A stretch of 64,000 nucleotides of DNA, taken from NCBI GenBank assembly GCA_965262565.1, contig CBDHFQ010000017.1:124001-188000 (forward strand), written 5' to 3'. Under the pieces are notes generated by a model. It was not told the DNA's origin, did not search any database, and was given only the letters and a program-made list of their open reading frames with translations. Both the position numbers and the translations under genes were made by a program. Shown in pieces: positions 16,075-24,374 of the stretch. How positions within the stretch are numbered: the first letter of the stretch is position 1; each line of letters begins with the position of its first letter. This DNA is from CBDHFQ01 sp965262565. GTDB taxonomy: Bacteria; Bacteroidota; Bacteroidia; J057.

Positions 16075-16113
16075 AAATAATACTTACCATTGTATTGTCT
16101 ATAAGTATTATTT
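16075..16113. repeat. 12-bp inverted repeat before the response regulator gene
   Basis: AAATAATACTTA (16075-16086) and TAAGTATTATTT (16102-16113) are perfect complements with a 15-base spacer. It could be an AT-rich terminator of the DUF697 gene or an operator for the response regulator that starts 31 bases downstream. Confidence 0.5.
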
Positions 16114-16143
16114 TAATAGATTATCAACCTAGGTTTACTCCGA

Positions 16144-16824
16144 ATGAATCATCAGGCAGTTCGTATCGTGATCGGTGATGGACAACTACTTACAAGAGTA
16201 GGATTGAGAAGTTTGTTAGATAGCAAATCCCATCTGGACATCGTAGGCGAAGCTGCTTATGCCGATGAGCTCATCGATTTATCTTCTAGTAGCACTCCAG
16301 ATGTCATTATTCTCGATTATTATCAGCCTCCTTATTTTGACATAGATGATCTTGAGAAATTAAATCGCACTTATCCTCAAGGGAAGACCCTGGTCATTAC
16401 CTCAGAACTGGATAGAGATAAGGTTCTCAAGGCGTTAAGCCATGGTGTCAAAGGTTTCCTTACCAAGGCCTGTGATGAGCAAGAAGTTCTGGGAGCTATC
16501 CGATCGGTGGCTAAGGGAGAAAAATTCTTCTGTAGTAAGGTATTAGATATTATACTAGAACGTGAGCTTCCCCCAGCTGATAACAAGAATCAGCGCGAGA
16601 TAGATGATGAAGCCTGTGAACCTATTAAGTTAACCCAGAGAGAGCTTGAAATCGTCAATCTTATGGTACAAGGTATGAATGCTCAGGAAATTGCTGAAAA
16701 TCTACATCTAAGTGTTCATACCATTTACACTCATCGCAAAAATATTATGCGTAAACTCGATGTCTCTTCAGCAGCAGAAGTAATTCTATATGCAATAAAT
16801 ACAAAATTATTAGCTACCAATTAA
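16144..16824 (+). CDS. NarL/LuxR-type response regulator
   Basis: A 226-residue two-component regulator. The receiver domain covers residues 5-125, with phosphoacceptor D58 in DVIILDYY, the Thr/Ser switch in LVITSELD and Lys in GFLTKACDEQE. The acidic pocket is reduced: where most members have two acidic residues (ADDH), this one has GDGQ, so only D12 is present. The C-terminal LuxR-type helix-turn-helix (LTQRELEIVNLMVQGMNAQE, then LSVHTIYTHRKNIMRKL) binds DNA. No histidine kinase is next to it; the kinase at 47-49 kb is far away and has no partner either, but pairing is speculation. Confidence 0.93.
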   Translation: MNHQAVRIVIGDGQLLTRVGLRSLLDSKSHLDIVGEAAYADELIDLSSSSTPDVIILDYYQPPYFDIDDLEKLNRTYPQGKTLVITSELDRDKVLKALSHGVKGFLTKACDEQEVLGAIRSVAKGEKFFCSKVLDIILERELPPADNKNQREIDDEACEPIKLTQRELEIVNLMVQGMNAQEIAENLHLSVHTIYTHRKNIMRKLDVSSAAEVILYAINTKLLATN

Positions 16825-16939
16825 TTATCACCCCCATACAACCTTTCTTTCGGATGTTAATACTTAAGTTATAAAAGTCCATATATTTTTATATCTAATC
16901 TATTCTTCGCAGCTACATCTTAGGAGTAATTTGTTGATT

Positions 16940-17653
16940 ATGTTGAGGAACTTCTTGATGAATAAAGCCGTCATCCATATAATTTGGATCATCTTGGTAT
17001 TAGTACCTGTGTTACCCTGTCTGGCCCAATCCGACAGTAGCTCGAATTCCATCAAGACCGACACCTTCACCTCTTCGACTGAGCTGATTAATAGTGATTC
17101 TCTTCAAACAAATAATTCTGGTATTACAACAGATACCACCCAAAGAGGTAAAAAGCTGATTCTAAAAATTTTATTCCCTCCCAAAAGACCTCCCTTTGAT
17201 CCTGAAATTGCCTGGATTCGAAGTGCCATTCTGCCTGGATGGGGGCAGTGGTACAATAAATCCTATTGGAAACTGCCTTTTGTGTATGGAGCTTATGGAG
17301 GCATGGTTTATTTAGTTTGGTTCAACAATAATGAATACACGCGATTTAGATCAGCCTTCAGGTTAAGGACAGATGGGGACGATACCACAAATCCAACAGA
17401 TATTCCAGACAATGTCTCTGATGAAAGTATTAGAACAGCTCGCGATGCAGCAAGAAGAAACCGAGACCTGGCAATTCTAGGAGTATTAGTTGTTCATGTT
17501 CTCCAGGTGGTAGAGGCTTATGTAGATGCACATTTAAAAGATTTTGATGTCTCAGATGACCTTGCAATTAACATCAAGCCAGCCTTATCATCCCAATCAA
17601 TGGCTTTTAGTTCTTCCCTTTTTGCAGGAGCTCAGTTAACCCTTACTTTTTGA
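16940..17653 (+). CDS. DUF5683 membrane protein with signal peptide
   Basis: An exported or membrane protein of about 237 residues with a DUF5683 domain, found widely in Bacteroidota. The signal peptide runs to PVLPCLAQS. The domain core is AWIRSAILPGWGQWYNKSYWKLPFVYGAYGGMVYLVWF, then a conserved helix with NRDLAILGVLVVHVLQVVEAYVDAHL near residues 175-200. The function is not known; its position before dapB is common but not informative. I start at ATG 16940 rather than the in-frame TTG at 16931; ATG 16958 is also possible and gives a slightly better signal peptide. Confidence 0.85.
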   Translation: MLRNFLMNKAVIHIIWIILVLVPVLPCLAQSDSSSNSIKTDTFTSSTELINSDSLQTNNSGITTDTTQRGKKLILKILFPPKRPPFDPEIAWIRSAILPGWGQWYNKSYWKLPFVYGAYGGMVYLVWFNNNEYTRFRSAFRLRTDGDDTTNPTDIPDNVSDESIRTARDAARRNRDLAILGVLVVHVLQVVEAYVDAHLKDFDVSDDLAINIKPALSSQSMAFSSSLFAGAQLTLTF

Positions 17654-17748
17654 TTTATTTTTACTTCATTAAGCTGTAAAGCTAATTGTAATTGAATTTG
17701 CTGATCATCAATCTAGCTACTATTTTCACGCCCCAATATTATGAGATT

Positions 17749-18486
17749 ATGAATATTGCGCTCTTAGGTTACGGCCGCATGGGAAAAGCTATTGAAAAAG
17801 AAGTATTAGCCAGAGGCCACCAAATAAGTTTTTGTATTGATCTTGATAATCATACAGATAGAACTAAATTGGACCACCATAATACAGACGCGGTCATAGA
17901 ATTCACCCATCCCGATAGCTTCGAACCAAATCTTGAGTATGTGATGGCTAAAGGGATTCCTATGATAAGTGGTACTACCGGTTGGTATGAAAAGATGGAT
18001 CATGTAAAAGGTATAGTCCAACAAGCTAACGGAACCTTTTTATTTAGCTCCAATTTTTCAGTAGGTGTTAATATGTTCTTTATGGTCAATCAATATCTGG
18101 CACAACTAATGAATCGCTTTGATGATTATGATTGCTTTATAGAAGAACAACATCACAAGAATAAAGCGGATGGACCAAGTGGAACCGCATTGACATTAGG
18201 AGAACAATTACTGGCAAACCTGGAAAGAAAAAATCGAATAGCTACCTCTGAACTTTCGAACAGACCTCCTTTGCCCAATGAATTATCCGTAGGGTTTACC
18301 AGAGCTGGAAATATAGCAGGCCTTCATCAGGTAACTTATACTTCAGAAATTGATGATCTGCAACTTATCCATCGAGCACATAATCGAAGAGGATTCGCTT
18401 TGGGAGCTGTGTTAGCAGCAGAATGGATAAAGGGAAAAACTGGTTGGTTCACTTTCAGCGACATATTTTCGACATTGATTCCTTGA
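17749..18486 (+). CDS. dapB: 4-hydroxy-tetrahydrodipicolinate reductase
   Basis: A 245-residue NAD(P)H enzyme of the diaminopimelate/lysine pathway, needed for peptidoglycan cross-linking. The Rossmann motif at the N terminus is MNIALLGYGRMGKAIE, then the family signatures SGTTGWYE, SSNFSVGVNMFF and EEQHHKNKADGPSGTALTL with the catalytic His and Lys. The frame is open further upstream, to 17692, but the extra 19 residues are not part of the family, so the ATG at 17749 is the right start. It follows the DUF5683 gene by 95 bases on the same strand. Confidence 0.96.
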   Translation: MNIALLGYGRMGKAIEKEVLARGHQISFCIDLDNHTDRTKLDHHNTDAVIEFTHPDSFEPNLEYVMAKGIPMISGTTGWYEKMDHVKGIVQQANGTFLFSSNFSVGVNMFFMVNQYLAQLMNRFDDYDCFIEEQHHKNKADGPSGTALTLGEQLLANLERKNRIATSELSNRPPLPNELSVGFTRAGNIAGLHQVTYTSEIDDLQLIHRAHNRRGFALGAVLAAEWIKGKTGWFTFSDIFSTLIP

Positions 18487-18563
18487 CATTAATAATAAAA
18501 TTACAAGAGCTTTATCATTTACCTATCTATCAGCCCAATCCATAGCCAATATAGCTAACCCAT

Positions 18564-19622
18564 ATGTTTGATTTATCCGAAGCAAAAATCAGAGCTATTG
18601 CCGTCCATCATATCGGCAACAAAGTGAGAAACGAAGATTCATTCGCTTCGTCTGAATTACTTCCACTCGAAGAACCCTTATCATATGCTTTACAGGATTT
18701 TTTCTTTCCTCCTTTTAAACACGAGGCTTATTATCAGTTTTCTATTGAGGGAGATTTAATGGATCATCCGATATATAGGCCTTGTCATACCATCTTTAAT
18801 AGCATAGGTACGAGTGAACTGTTAACGCAATCAGTGGAACTGTTACATCATTTGCACGATGTATCTATTCATCCACAAATAAAAAGCGGCGAATTTTTTG
18901 TAGCAATGATAGATGATTGTTTTGTCGATAAGGTCAATGTAAAAGCGATAGGCTTATTTAAAGCGGAACACAAAGAAACCTACCTTTCAGTAAAATCTCA
19001 ACCTGATTTACTGGAAATTTTCGCTGAAGAAGGTATCTCTATTAGAAAACTAGATAAGGGGTGTTTGATTTTCAATACCTATGCGGAAGATGGTTACTCT
19101 GTGCTTTTGATTGATAGAAACAGTCAGGAGTCTCAATATTGGAGAGAAGAATTTTTACAAGTAATTAGATTGCAGGATGATAGCTATCAAACGGAAATGT
19201 TTCTGGATATGACTAAGGGATTTTGTGAAGAGCTTTTCGGTCAGGATCAGCAGAAAAAGGAACAAATGGTGTTGATGAATAAATCAATCAATTACTTTAA
19301 TGATCACGAAGAATTTGATTTAAATGATTTTCACCAACAAGTAATCACAAAACCAGAGCATATAGACCAATTTGATCAATATCGAAATGACTTTGAAGGG
19401 GAATTAGGCTTGAGTTCTGAGGGAGGATTCTCTATTTCTAAATATGCAGTCAGAAATAAAAAACGTGATTTCAAAAATCTTATACGCTTAGATACACAAA
19501 TAGAAATTCATGTAAAAAATAAGGATGCAGAAGAGGCTGCTCAATTCATAGAGAAAGGATATGATGAAACCAGAGATATGAATTATTACAAAGTCTATTT
19601 TAGAAGAGAAGAAGATATTTAG
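18564..19622 (+). CDS. Nucleoid-associated protein (NdpA/YejK family)
   Basis: A 352-residue protein of the 37-kDa nucleoid-associated family. The N-terminal motif AIAVHHIGNKVRNEDS and the stretch SGEFFVAMIDDCFVDKVNVKAIGLFK near residues 112-137 are typical of NdpA proteins of this phylum, and the C-terminal half has the expected charged, mixed alpha-beta pattern (LIRLDTQIEIHVKNKDAEE). The family binds DNA and is found in the nucleoid, but its exact role is unclear. It stands between dapB and a small membrane protein gene, with 77 and 170 base gaps, so operon membership is uncertain. Confidence 0.85.
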   Translation: MFDLSEAKIRAIAVHHIGNKVRNEDSFASSELLPLEEPLSYALQDFFFPPFKHEAYYQFSIEGDLMDHPIYRPCHTIFNSIGTSELLTQSVELLHHLHDVSIHPQIKSGEFFVAMIDDCFVDKVNVKAIGLFKAEHKETYLSVKSQPDLLEIFAEEGISIRKLDKGCLIFNTYAEDGYSVLLIDRNSQESQYWREEFLQVIRLQDDSYQTEMFLDMTKGFCEELFGQDQQKKEQMVLMNKSINYFNDHEEFDLNDFHQQVITKPEHIDQFDQYRNDFEGELGLSSEGGFSISKYAVRNKKRDFKNLIRLDTQIEIHVKNKDAEEAAQFIEKGYDETRDMNYYKVYFRREEDI

Positions 19623-19792
19623 GAGCTATTATCATCTTATAAATCAAAGAGAAAAAACCAAAAATCCAGCATTCATGTGAATATTCTAACACAGTAATAT
19701 ATTTTTTCTTTTAACCTATCTCCATAAAATAATTAGAAGGAAATTCCACCTTAATAATATTCCACTAATCTAAACGAGGTAGATGATAACTA

Positions 19793-20221
19793 ATGAACCC
19801 TAGAAAAAGCTCCACCAAACCAATTAACCGAAACCTTCAGTCTCTTGCTACCAGACAATGGATCACGATGATCACAAGTATTGCACTCTTAGCCTCTTTT
19901 ATTTGGCTGTTTATGAATATCCGGTCTTCGATCATTGTTGATGACACGATCTCAAGGGTACTCATGACTCCATCCGACCCACAAAAAACTTATACGACCA
20001 TTCCACCAGAAACTTCAAGCATGATTAACAGTCTTCTGGACTCAATCCAACTCTATGAAAGAAAACTGATCGATCTAACTGATAATCCAGAGCAAGTAAC
20101 TCTCCAGGTCAAATATGATCATTGGAAAGAAAAATTGGATATCTATAGAAAATTGGAAGATTATCAACTAAGGCTAAAGTTACACAAAGACGATCCAGAT
20201 TTTGACTCGGAACCTTTTTGA
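19793..20221 (+). CDS. Small single-span membrane protein, unknown
   Basis: A 142-residue protein I do not recognise. The N-terminal 24 residues are basic and polar, then a hydrophobic segment (WITMITSIALLASFIWLFMNI, near 23-43) crosses the inner membrane once, with the basic end inside. The rest, about 95 residues, would be periplasmic and has a strong helical, charged pattern (LLDSIQLYERKLIDLTDN, then EKLDIYRKLEDYQLRLKLHK) suggesting a short coiled coil. Codon use and length suggest a genuine gene. No neighbour gives a functional hint. Confidence 0.6.
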   Translation: MNPRKSSTKPINRNLQSLATRQWITMITSIALLASFIWLFMNIRSSIIVDDTISRVLMTPSDPQKTYTTIPPETSSMINSLLDSIQLYERKLIDLTDNPEQVTLQVKYDHWKEKLDIYRKLEDYQLRLKLHKDDPDFDSEPF

Positions 20222-20325
20222 ATTAATGATTAAGGAATTAGAAATGGCAATTAGAGATTAAGAGACATAAATATCTATGCTTTATTGGTCTTTCACCATC
20301 ATATGCGCTTAACACTCATTTCTTC

Positions 20326-22023
20326 ATGCGAGGAAAAACTATATTCTATATTTTTTTTATTTACTGTTCTTGTGTTTGTAATAGTCAATGTCCTGAAGGA
20401 ACATCCTACATTCTCATAAATGAAACCTTTGAATCCAATATACCTCTTGACTGGTCTATGGGCCAGGGAAGTGACGGAGAAAAATGGCATATAAATTCAA
20501 ATCCTATTGGTTATTATGCCAATCCCGGAGAAGGTAATTGGCTATCTATCAATGATGAAATCAATGATCAGGTAGGGAAGGCTGTGTTAAAAACACCAAT
20601 CTTTGATCTGAGTCGCTGGGAAAAAGCTGTAGTGATCGATATGGATATCAGTTTCCAGCAATTCGCAGGACTAGGAAAATTAAGCCTGGATGTTTGGAGT
20701 GGGGATCAATGGAAACAAATTCTCCATTTTCAGTCGGATTTTAACGGACACATTACACTTGAAATTGACACGTTTAAAGTAGCAGATTTTCAATTGCGTT
20801 TTTCTTATGACGACGAATCTGTGTGGAATTGGGGATGGGGACTGGATAATTTTATGATACGAAAGTCAAATGAGAATTGTGGAAATGGAATCTGTGATCC
20901 AGGTGAAATGCCTGCAAATTGTCCCTTAGATTGCCCCAAAAATCCTCACCCAAATTCTTTCTGGATAGATATAGGAAAAGACCTGGAGGGTCAATTAGTG
21001 AAATATGCCTATTTTAAAGGAGATACAAAATGTGATGATTGCTCAGAAAAAATCGATCTGGGTTTCTCATTTAATTTCTTTGGAACGGATTACCAACAAG
21101 CCTATCTCAATTCAAATGGCAATCTTACGTTCCAGTCTTCATTTGTAGAATACACTCCTTCTCCCTTTTGTTTGGATGGTCCTACCATGATAGCCCCATT
21201 TTTTAGTGATGTAGATTTGAGAAGAGGGGGTGAAATAAGATATTATCTCGATCCTCAACACCAGTATGCCATTTTTACCTGGTCAAATGTAGGTTATTAT
21301 GGATGTGAAGATCATTGTAGAATGAGCAATAGTTTTCAATGTATTCTCACTGATGGAAGTGTATCGCGCATATTGGGACAGTCCGTAGATATTTCTGCTA
21401 ATGCAGCTTTTATTTATCAGGATATGCAATGGACCACAGGTAGTTCCTCAGGTGGTAAAAAAGGGTTTGGAGGATCGGCAGGAACTGTGGGACTCAATTT
21501 AGGATATGGGGATATATGTATGGATTATGGGAGATTTGGACATGTTGGATTCGATTATTATGGCAACAGTCAGGACGACCTTTGTGCCGATAATGGGGTA
21601 AGCCATCTAGACGATGCATTCTTGTGGGTGAATGGGGCAAAAGGACATATTATTTTTCCTGAAGAGGTCGGTACCCAAAGCCTGGAAGGTTATTCATCGG
21701 AAGAAAGATCTAGCAAAAATAACTCAATGACTGCCCTATCTTCAGAAACTGATTATGATTCATTGGCCACTTTTCTACTCCTTAAAACGTATCCCAATCC
21801 ATACTCAGATGTATTACATATCGTTTATCAATCTCCTTCAGAAGCATTTGTATTTTATTATTTAGTGGATATTTCTGGAAGAGAAGTGTATACGAACTCA
21901 TTCAAGGCATCATTTGGAGAATATCAACATCAACTCGTTCTTCCAGAGCTTCCCAAGGGATCATATCTTATTCACTTTATTCATCCTCAGGGGAAAACTT
22001 TTGCAAAAGTGGTGCGTCAATAA
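20326..22023 (+). CDS. Secreted T9SS protein with nidogen-like region
   Basis: A 565-residue exported protein with a signal peptide of about 20 residues rich in Tyr and Cys. The N-terminal part (residues 25-180) is a jelly-roll-like beta domain: INETFESNIPLDWSMGQG and FDLSRWEKAVVIDMDISF. A Cys-rich link follows (CGNGICDPGEMPANCPLDC, near 184-202). The middle, near residues 225-420, resembles nidogen-like extracellular domains: SFNFFGTDYQQAYLNSNGNL, and MIAPFFSDVDLRRGGEIRYY. The last 80 residues are a T9SS type A sorting domain, TYPNPYSDVLHIVYQ to GKTFAKVVRQ. The protein is likely to be a surface adhesin; no enzyme motif is seen. Confidence 0.85.
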   Translation: MRGKTIFYIFFIYCSCVCNSQCPEGTSYILINETFESNIPLDWSMGQGSDGEKWHINSNPIGYYANPGEGNWLSINDEINDQVGKAVLKTPIFDLSRWEKAVVIDMDISFQQFAGLGKLSLDVWSGDQWKQILHFQSDFNGHITLEIDTFKVADFQLRFSYDDESVWNWGWGLDNFMIRKSNENCGNGICDPGEMPANCPLDCPKNPHPNSFWIDIGKDLEGQLVKYAYFKGDTKCDDCSEKIDLGFSFNFFGTDYQQAYLNSNGNLTFQSSFVEYTPSPFCLDGPTMIAPFFSDVDLRRGGEIRYYLDPQHQYAIFTWSNVGYYGCEDHCRMSNSFQCILTDGSVSRILGQSVDISANAAFIYQDMQWTTGSSSGGKKGFGGSAGTVGLNLGYGDICMDYGRFGHVGFDYYGNSQDDLCADNGVSHLDDAFLWVNGAKGHIIFPEEVGTQSLEGYSSEERSSKNNSMTALSSETDYDSLATFLLLKTYPNPYSDVLHIVYQSPSEAFVFYYLVDISGREVYTNSFKASFGEYQHQLVLPELPKGSYLIHFIHPQGKTFAKVVRQ

Positions 22024-22114
22024 TTTTTTTTTCCTCTAGCTAGATGTATTTTACTTTTTTTTGCAGGATCATAAGCCGTTCCTGGTATTTATTGCAACAT
22101 ATTGACTTGCTTAG

Positions 22115-23953
22115 ATGAAATGCTACTCAATTTTCCTGCCTTTTTGGTGTCTGATGCTCCCACTTTTATCTGTAGCCCAGAATGAAAGTAGGATCGATTC
22201 TGAATCCATTATCAACTCCTGGAAAATCAGAAAAATTCTCACCAAATCAGATACGACTTTGCAATTGCTCTCGCCAAAAGATCAATTCATATTTACCGAA
22301 GATGGAGAGTTTCATATATCCCTACAAAATAAAGATCAAGCTCAAACAGGTAAATGGCAGTTCATGGGGGATTCTGTCTTCCTTTATTTCGAATTTGTCT
22401 CTTTACAAACTCAGATAGATTCCATTGTTTATTCTACTTTATCTGCTGTTTCTGCTGAGAATGTGCAAGAACCCGCCATACTGTATTATTATGAAGGTAA
22501 AGAGGTAGCACGCCAAACTTCACAGGAGCTTATTTCTCAAAGAAGAAAAGAGGCCTATCAATTACAGTTCATATCGAGTTCTCAACTCATATTAAAAGGA
22601 AAAGATAAGACTTATGAATTAGAAGGAAAAAGGGCATTAATTACCAGCGATTTTTCTATTACGGATATTTTTCGGGGGTTGATTGGAATTATAGTTCTCT
22701 TAGGGTTTTCCTTCCTGCTAAGTGAAAAAAGAACATCTGTCGATTGGAAGTTGGTCGGTACTGGAATAGGACTTCAAATTATGATGGCCTTACTCATATT
22801 GAAAGTCCCGGGCGTTAAGGATTTGTTTGAATGGATCGCTAATGGTTTCAGTACAATTTTAAACTTTACCCTTGAAGGATCTGAATTTTTGTTTGGTGGG
22901 ATTGTAAAAGATGTAGATCAATTTGGATATATTTTTGCTTTTCAAGTGCTACCGGTAATCGTATTTTTCTCTGCTTTAATGTCGGTATTTTATTATGCCG
23001 GCATATTACAGAAAATCGTTTATGGCTTTGCATGGTTAATGAATAGAACCATGCGCTTGTCGGGATCAGAGAGTTTATCTGTAGCGGGAAATATTTTTAT
23101 GGGTCAAACGGAGGCTCCTTTATTAGTTAAGCCATATTTGGAGAAAATGACACGTTCCGAGATGATGTTATTAATGACAGGCGGAATGGCCACTATTGCA
23201 GGAAGTGTATACGCCGCTTACATAGGATATCTTGGAGGTGATGATCCTGTTCAACGACAACTATTTGCTACCCATTTACTCAGCGCTTCTATTATTTCGG
23301 CTCCAGCTTCGATTGTCATCAGTAAGATGATCGTACCCGAAAAAGAAAAGATTAATCGTGAAGTAAAAGTCCCGAGAGATCATATTGGAACTAATTTATT
23401 AGATGCTATTTCCAATGGTACCAGAGATGGTCTCAGGTTAGCAGTGAATGTAGCCGTTATGTTGCTAGTATTTATTGCGTTGATTTCCTTAGTAAACTAC
23501 TTACTGACAGATAAAATAGGCGAATGGACAGGCTTGAATGAATATATTGCAACATCTAGTGATGGAACATATGAAGCACTGAGTTTGGAAGTATTATTAG
23601 GTTGGATTTTTGCGCCTATAGCATGGATAATAGGAGTTCCAGCTGCCGACATGATAATAGTAGGCCAATTTTTGGGGGAAAAGATGATCATTAATGAATT
23701 TGTAGCTTATGTAAGTTTAGGAGAAGCAAAAGAGGCGGGAAATATTATCCACTTTAAATCTGTCATTATAGCGACTTATGCATTGTGTGGATTTGCGAAC
23801 TTTGCTTCTATAGGAATACAAATAGGAGGAATTGGAGCTTTGGCACCAGGTAAACAAGCACAATTAGCGGCTCTGGGATTAAAAGCGATGTTAGGAGGAA
23901 CGCTTGCCGCATTTATGACAGCTTCGGTGGCAGGAATGCTCATCAATATTTGA
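22115..23953 (+). CDS. CNT-family nucleoside transporter with extra periplasmic N-terminal domain
   Basis: A 612-residue protein. The C-terminal 420 residues are a concentrative nucleoside transporter that imports nucleosides with H+ or Na+: the motifs GNIFMGQTEAPLLVKPYL, MTGGMATIAGSVYAAYIGYL, GWIFAPIAWIIGVPAADM and ALCGFANFASIGIQIGGIGAL are those of the NupC family. The first 190 residues are different: a signal peptide (PLLSVAQNES), then a beta-rich domain of about 165 residues that resembles the lipocalin-like domains of Bacteroidota lipoproteins (SWKIRKIL, FTEDGEFHISL, GKWQFMGDSVFLYF). This puts a small periplasmic domain in front of the transporter. It ends five bases from the convergent ArsR-type gene. 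Confidence 0.9.
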   Translation: MKCYSIFLPFWCLMLPLLSVAQNESRIDSESIINSWKIRKILTKSDTTLQLLSPKDQFIFTEDGEFHISLQNKDQAQTGKWQFMGDSVFLYFEFVSLQTQIDSIVYSTLSAVSAENVQEPAILYYYEGKEVARQTSQELISQRRKEAYQLQFISSSQLILKGKDKTYELEGKRALITSDFSITDIFRGLIGIIVLLGFSFLLSEKRTSVDWKLVGTGIGLQIMMALLILKVPGVKDLFEWIANGFSTILNFTLEGSEFLFGGIVKDVDQFGYIFAFQVLPVIVFFSALMSVFYYAGILQKIVYGFAWLMNRTMRLSGSESLSVAGNIFMGQTEAPLLVKPYLEKMTRSEMMLLMTGGMATIAGSVYAAYIGYLGGDDPVQRQLFATHLLSASIISAPASIVISKMIVPEKEKINREVKVPRDHIGTNLLDAISNGTRDGLRLAVNVAVMLLVFIALISLVNYLLTDKIGEWTGLNEYIATSSDGTYEALSLEVLLGWIFAPIAWIIGVPAADMIIVGQFLGEKMIINEFVAYVSLGEAKEAGNIIHFKSVIIATYALCGFANFASIGIQIGGIGALAPGKQAQLAALGLKAMLGGTLAAFMTASVAGMLINI

Positions 23954-23958
23954 GACGC

Positions 23959-24279
23959 TTAACGCATCATTTTCACCTCAGGAATTAAATCTTCCAAAGA
24001 TGAGATTATCTGAGAATAATAAGATGATTTTAAAGAATAAAAAGTATTTTTCCCATCTCTGTGAGCGTTTAACACGTCTTTATCTTTGAGTATTCTCAAA
24101 TGATGGGAGGCAATGGCTTGTTCAATGCCCAGTTCCTTATGAATTTCTGTAACAGACAACTTTTTTTCTCTCTCAAGTATGTCAATGATTGTGATACGTA
24201 TGGGATGTGCGATGGCACGCAGAATTTCAGTGGCATCTTCCAGAAAAAGAATCTCAAATCGACTTTCTAATGATTTCAC
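23959..24279 (-). CDS. ArsR-type winged-helix regulator
   Basis: A 106-residue HTH regulator of the ArsR type starting with GTG. The helix-turn-helix is seen as LSVTEIHKELGIEQAIASHHLRILKDKDVL near residues 40-69, and the wing as AHRDGKNTFYSLK. The Cys metal-binding motif (ELCVCDL) of arsenic and cadmium sensors is absent, since the place reads LSVTEIH, so it is not a classical metal sensor. The AT-rich region between it and the M43 protease gene, 24280-24374, contains the promoters of both divergent genes, and the TATATATATA/AAGTATATC stretch is a possible operator. Its target is not known, and the nearby transporter ends against it. Confidence 0.9.
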   Translation of the reverse strand: MKSLESRFEILFLEDATEILRAIAHPIRITIIDILEREKKLSVTEIHKELGIEQAIASHHLRILKDKDVLNAHRDGKNTFYSLKSSYYSQIISSLEDLIPEVKMMR

Positions 24280-24374
24280 GTATATATATAAGTATATCTG
24301 TTTATATCATAAAGCTATAAGGAATTGCGGTATATTGCAATCCAATAAAAAGAAATTTTCTCTATTTTCACTGT

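Noticed and set aside
23959..24279. ArsR-type protein as an arsenic or cadmium sensor
   Set aside because: The Cys motif of those sensors is absent and no resistance genes are nearby.
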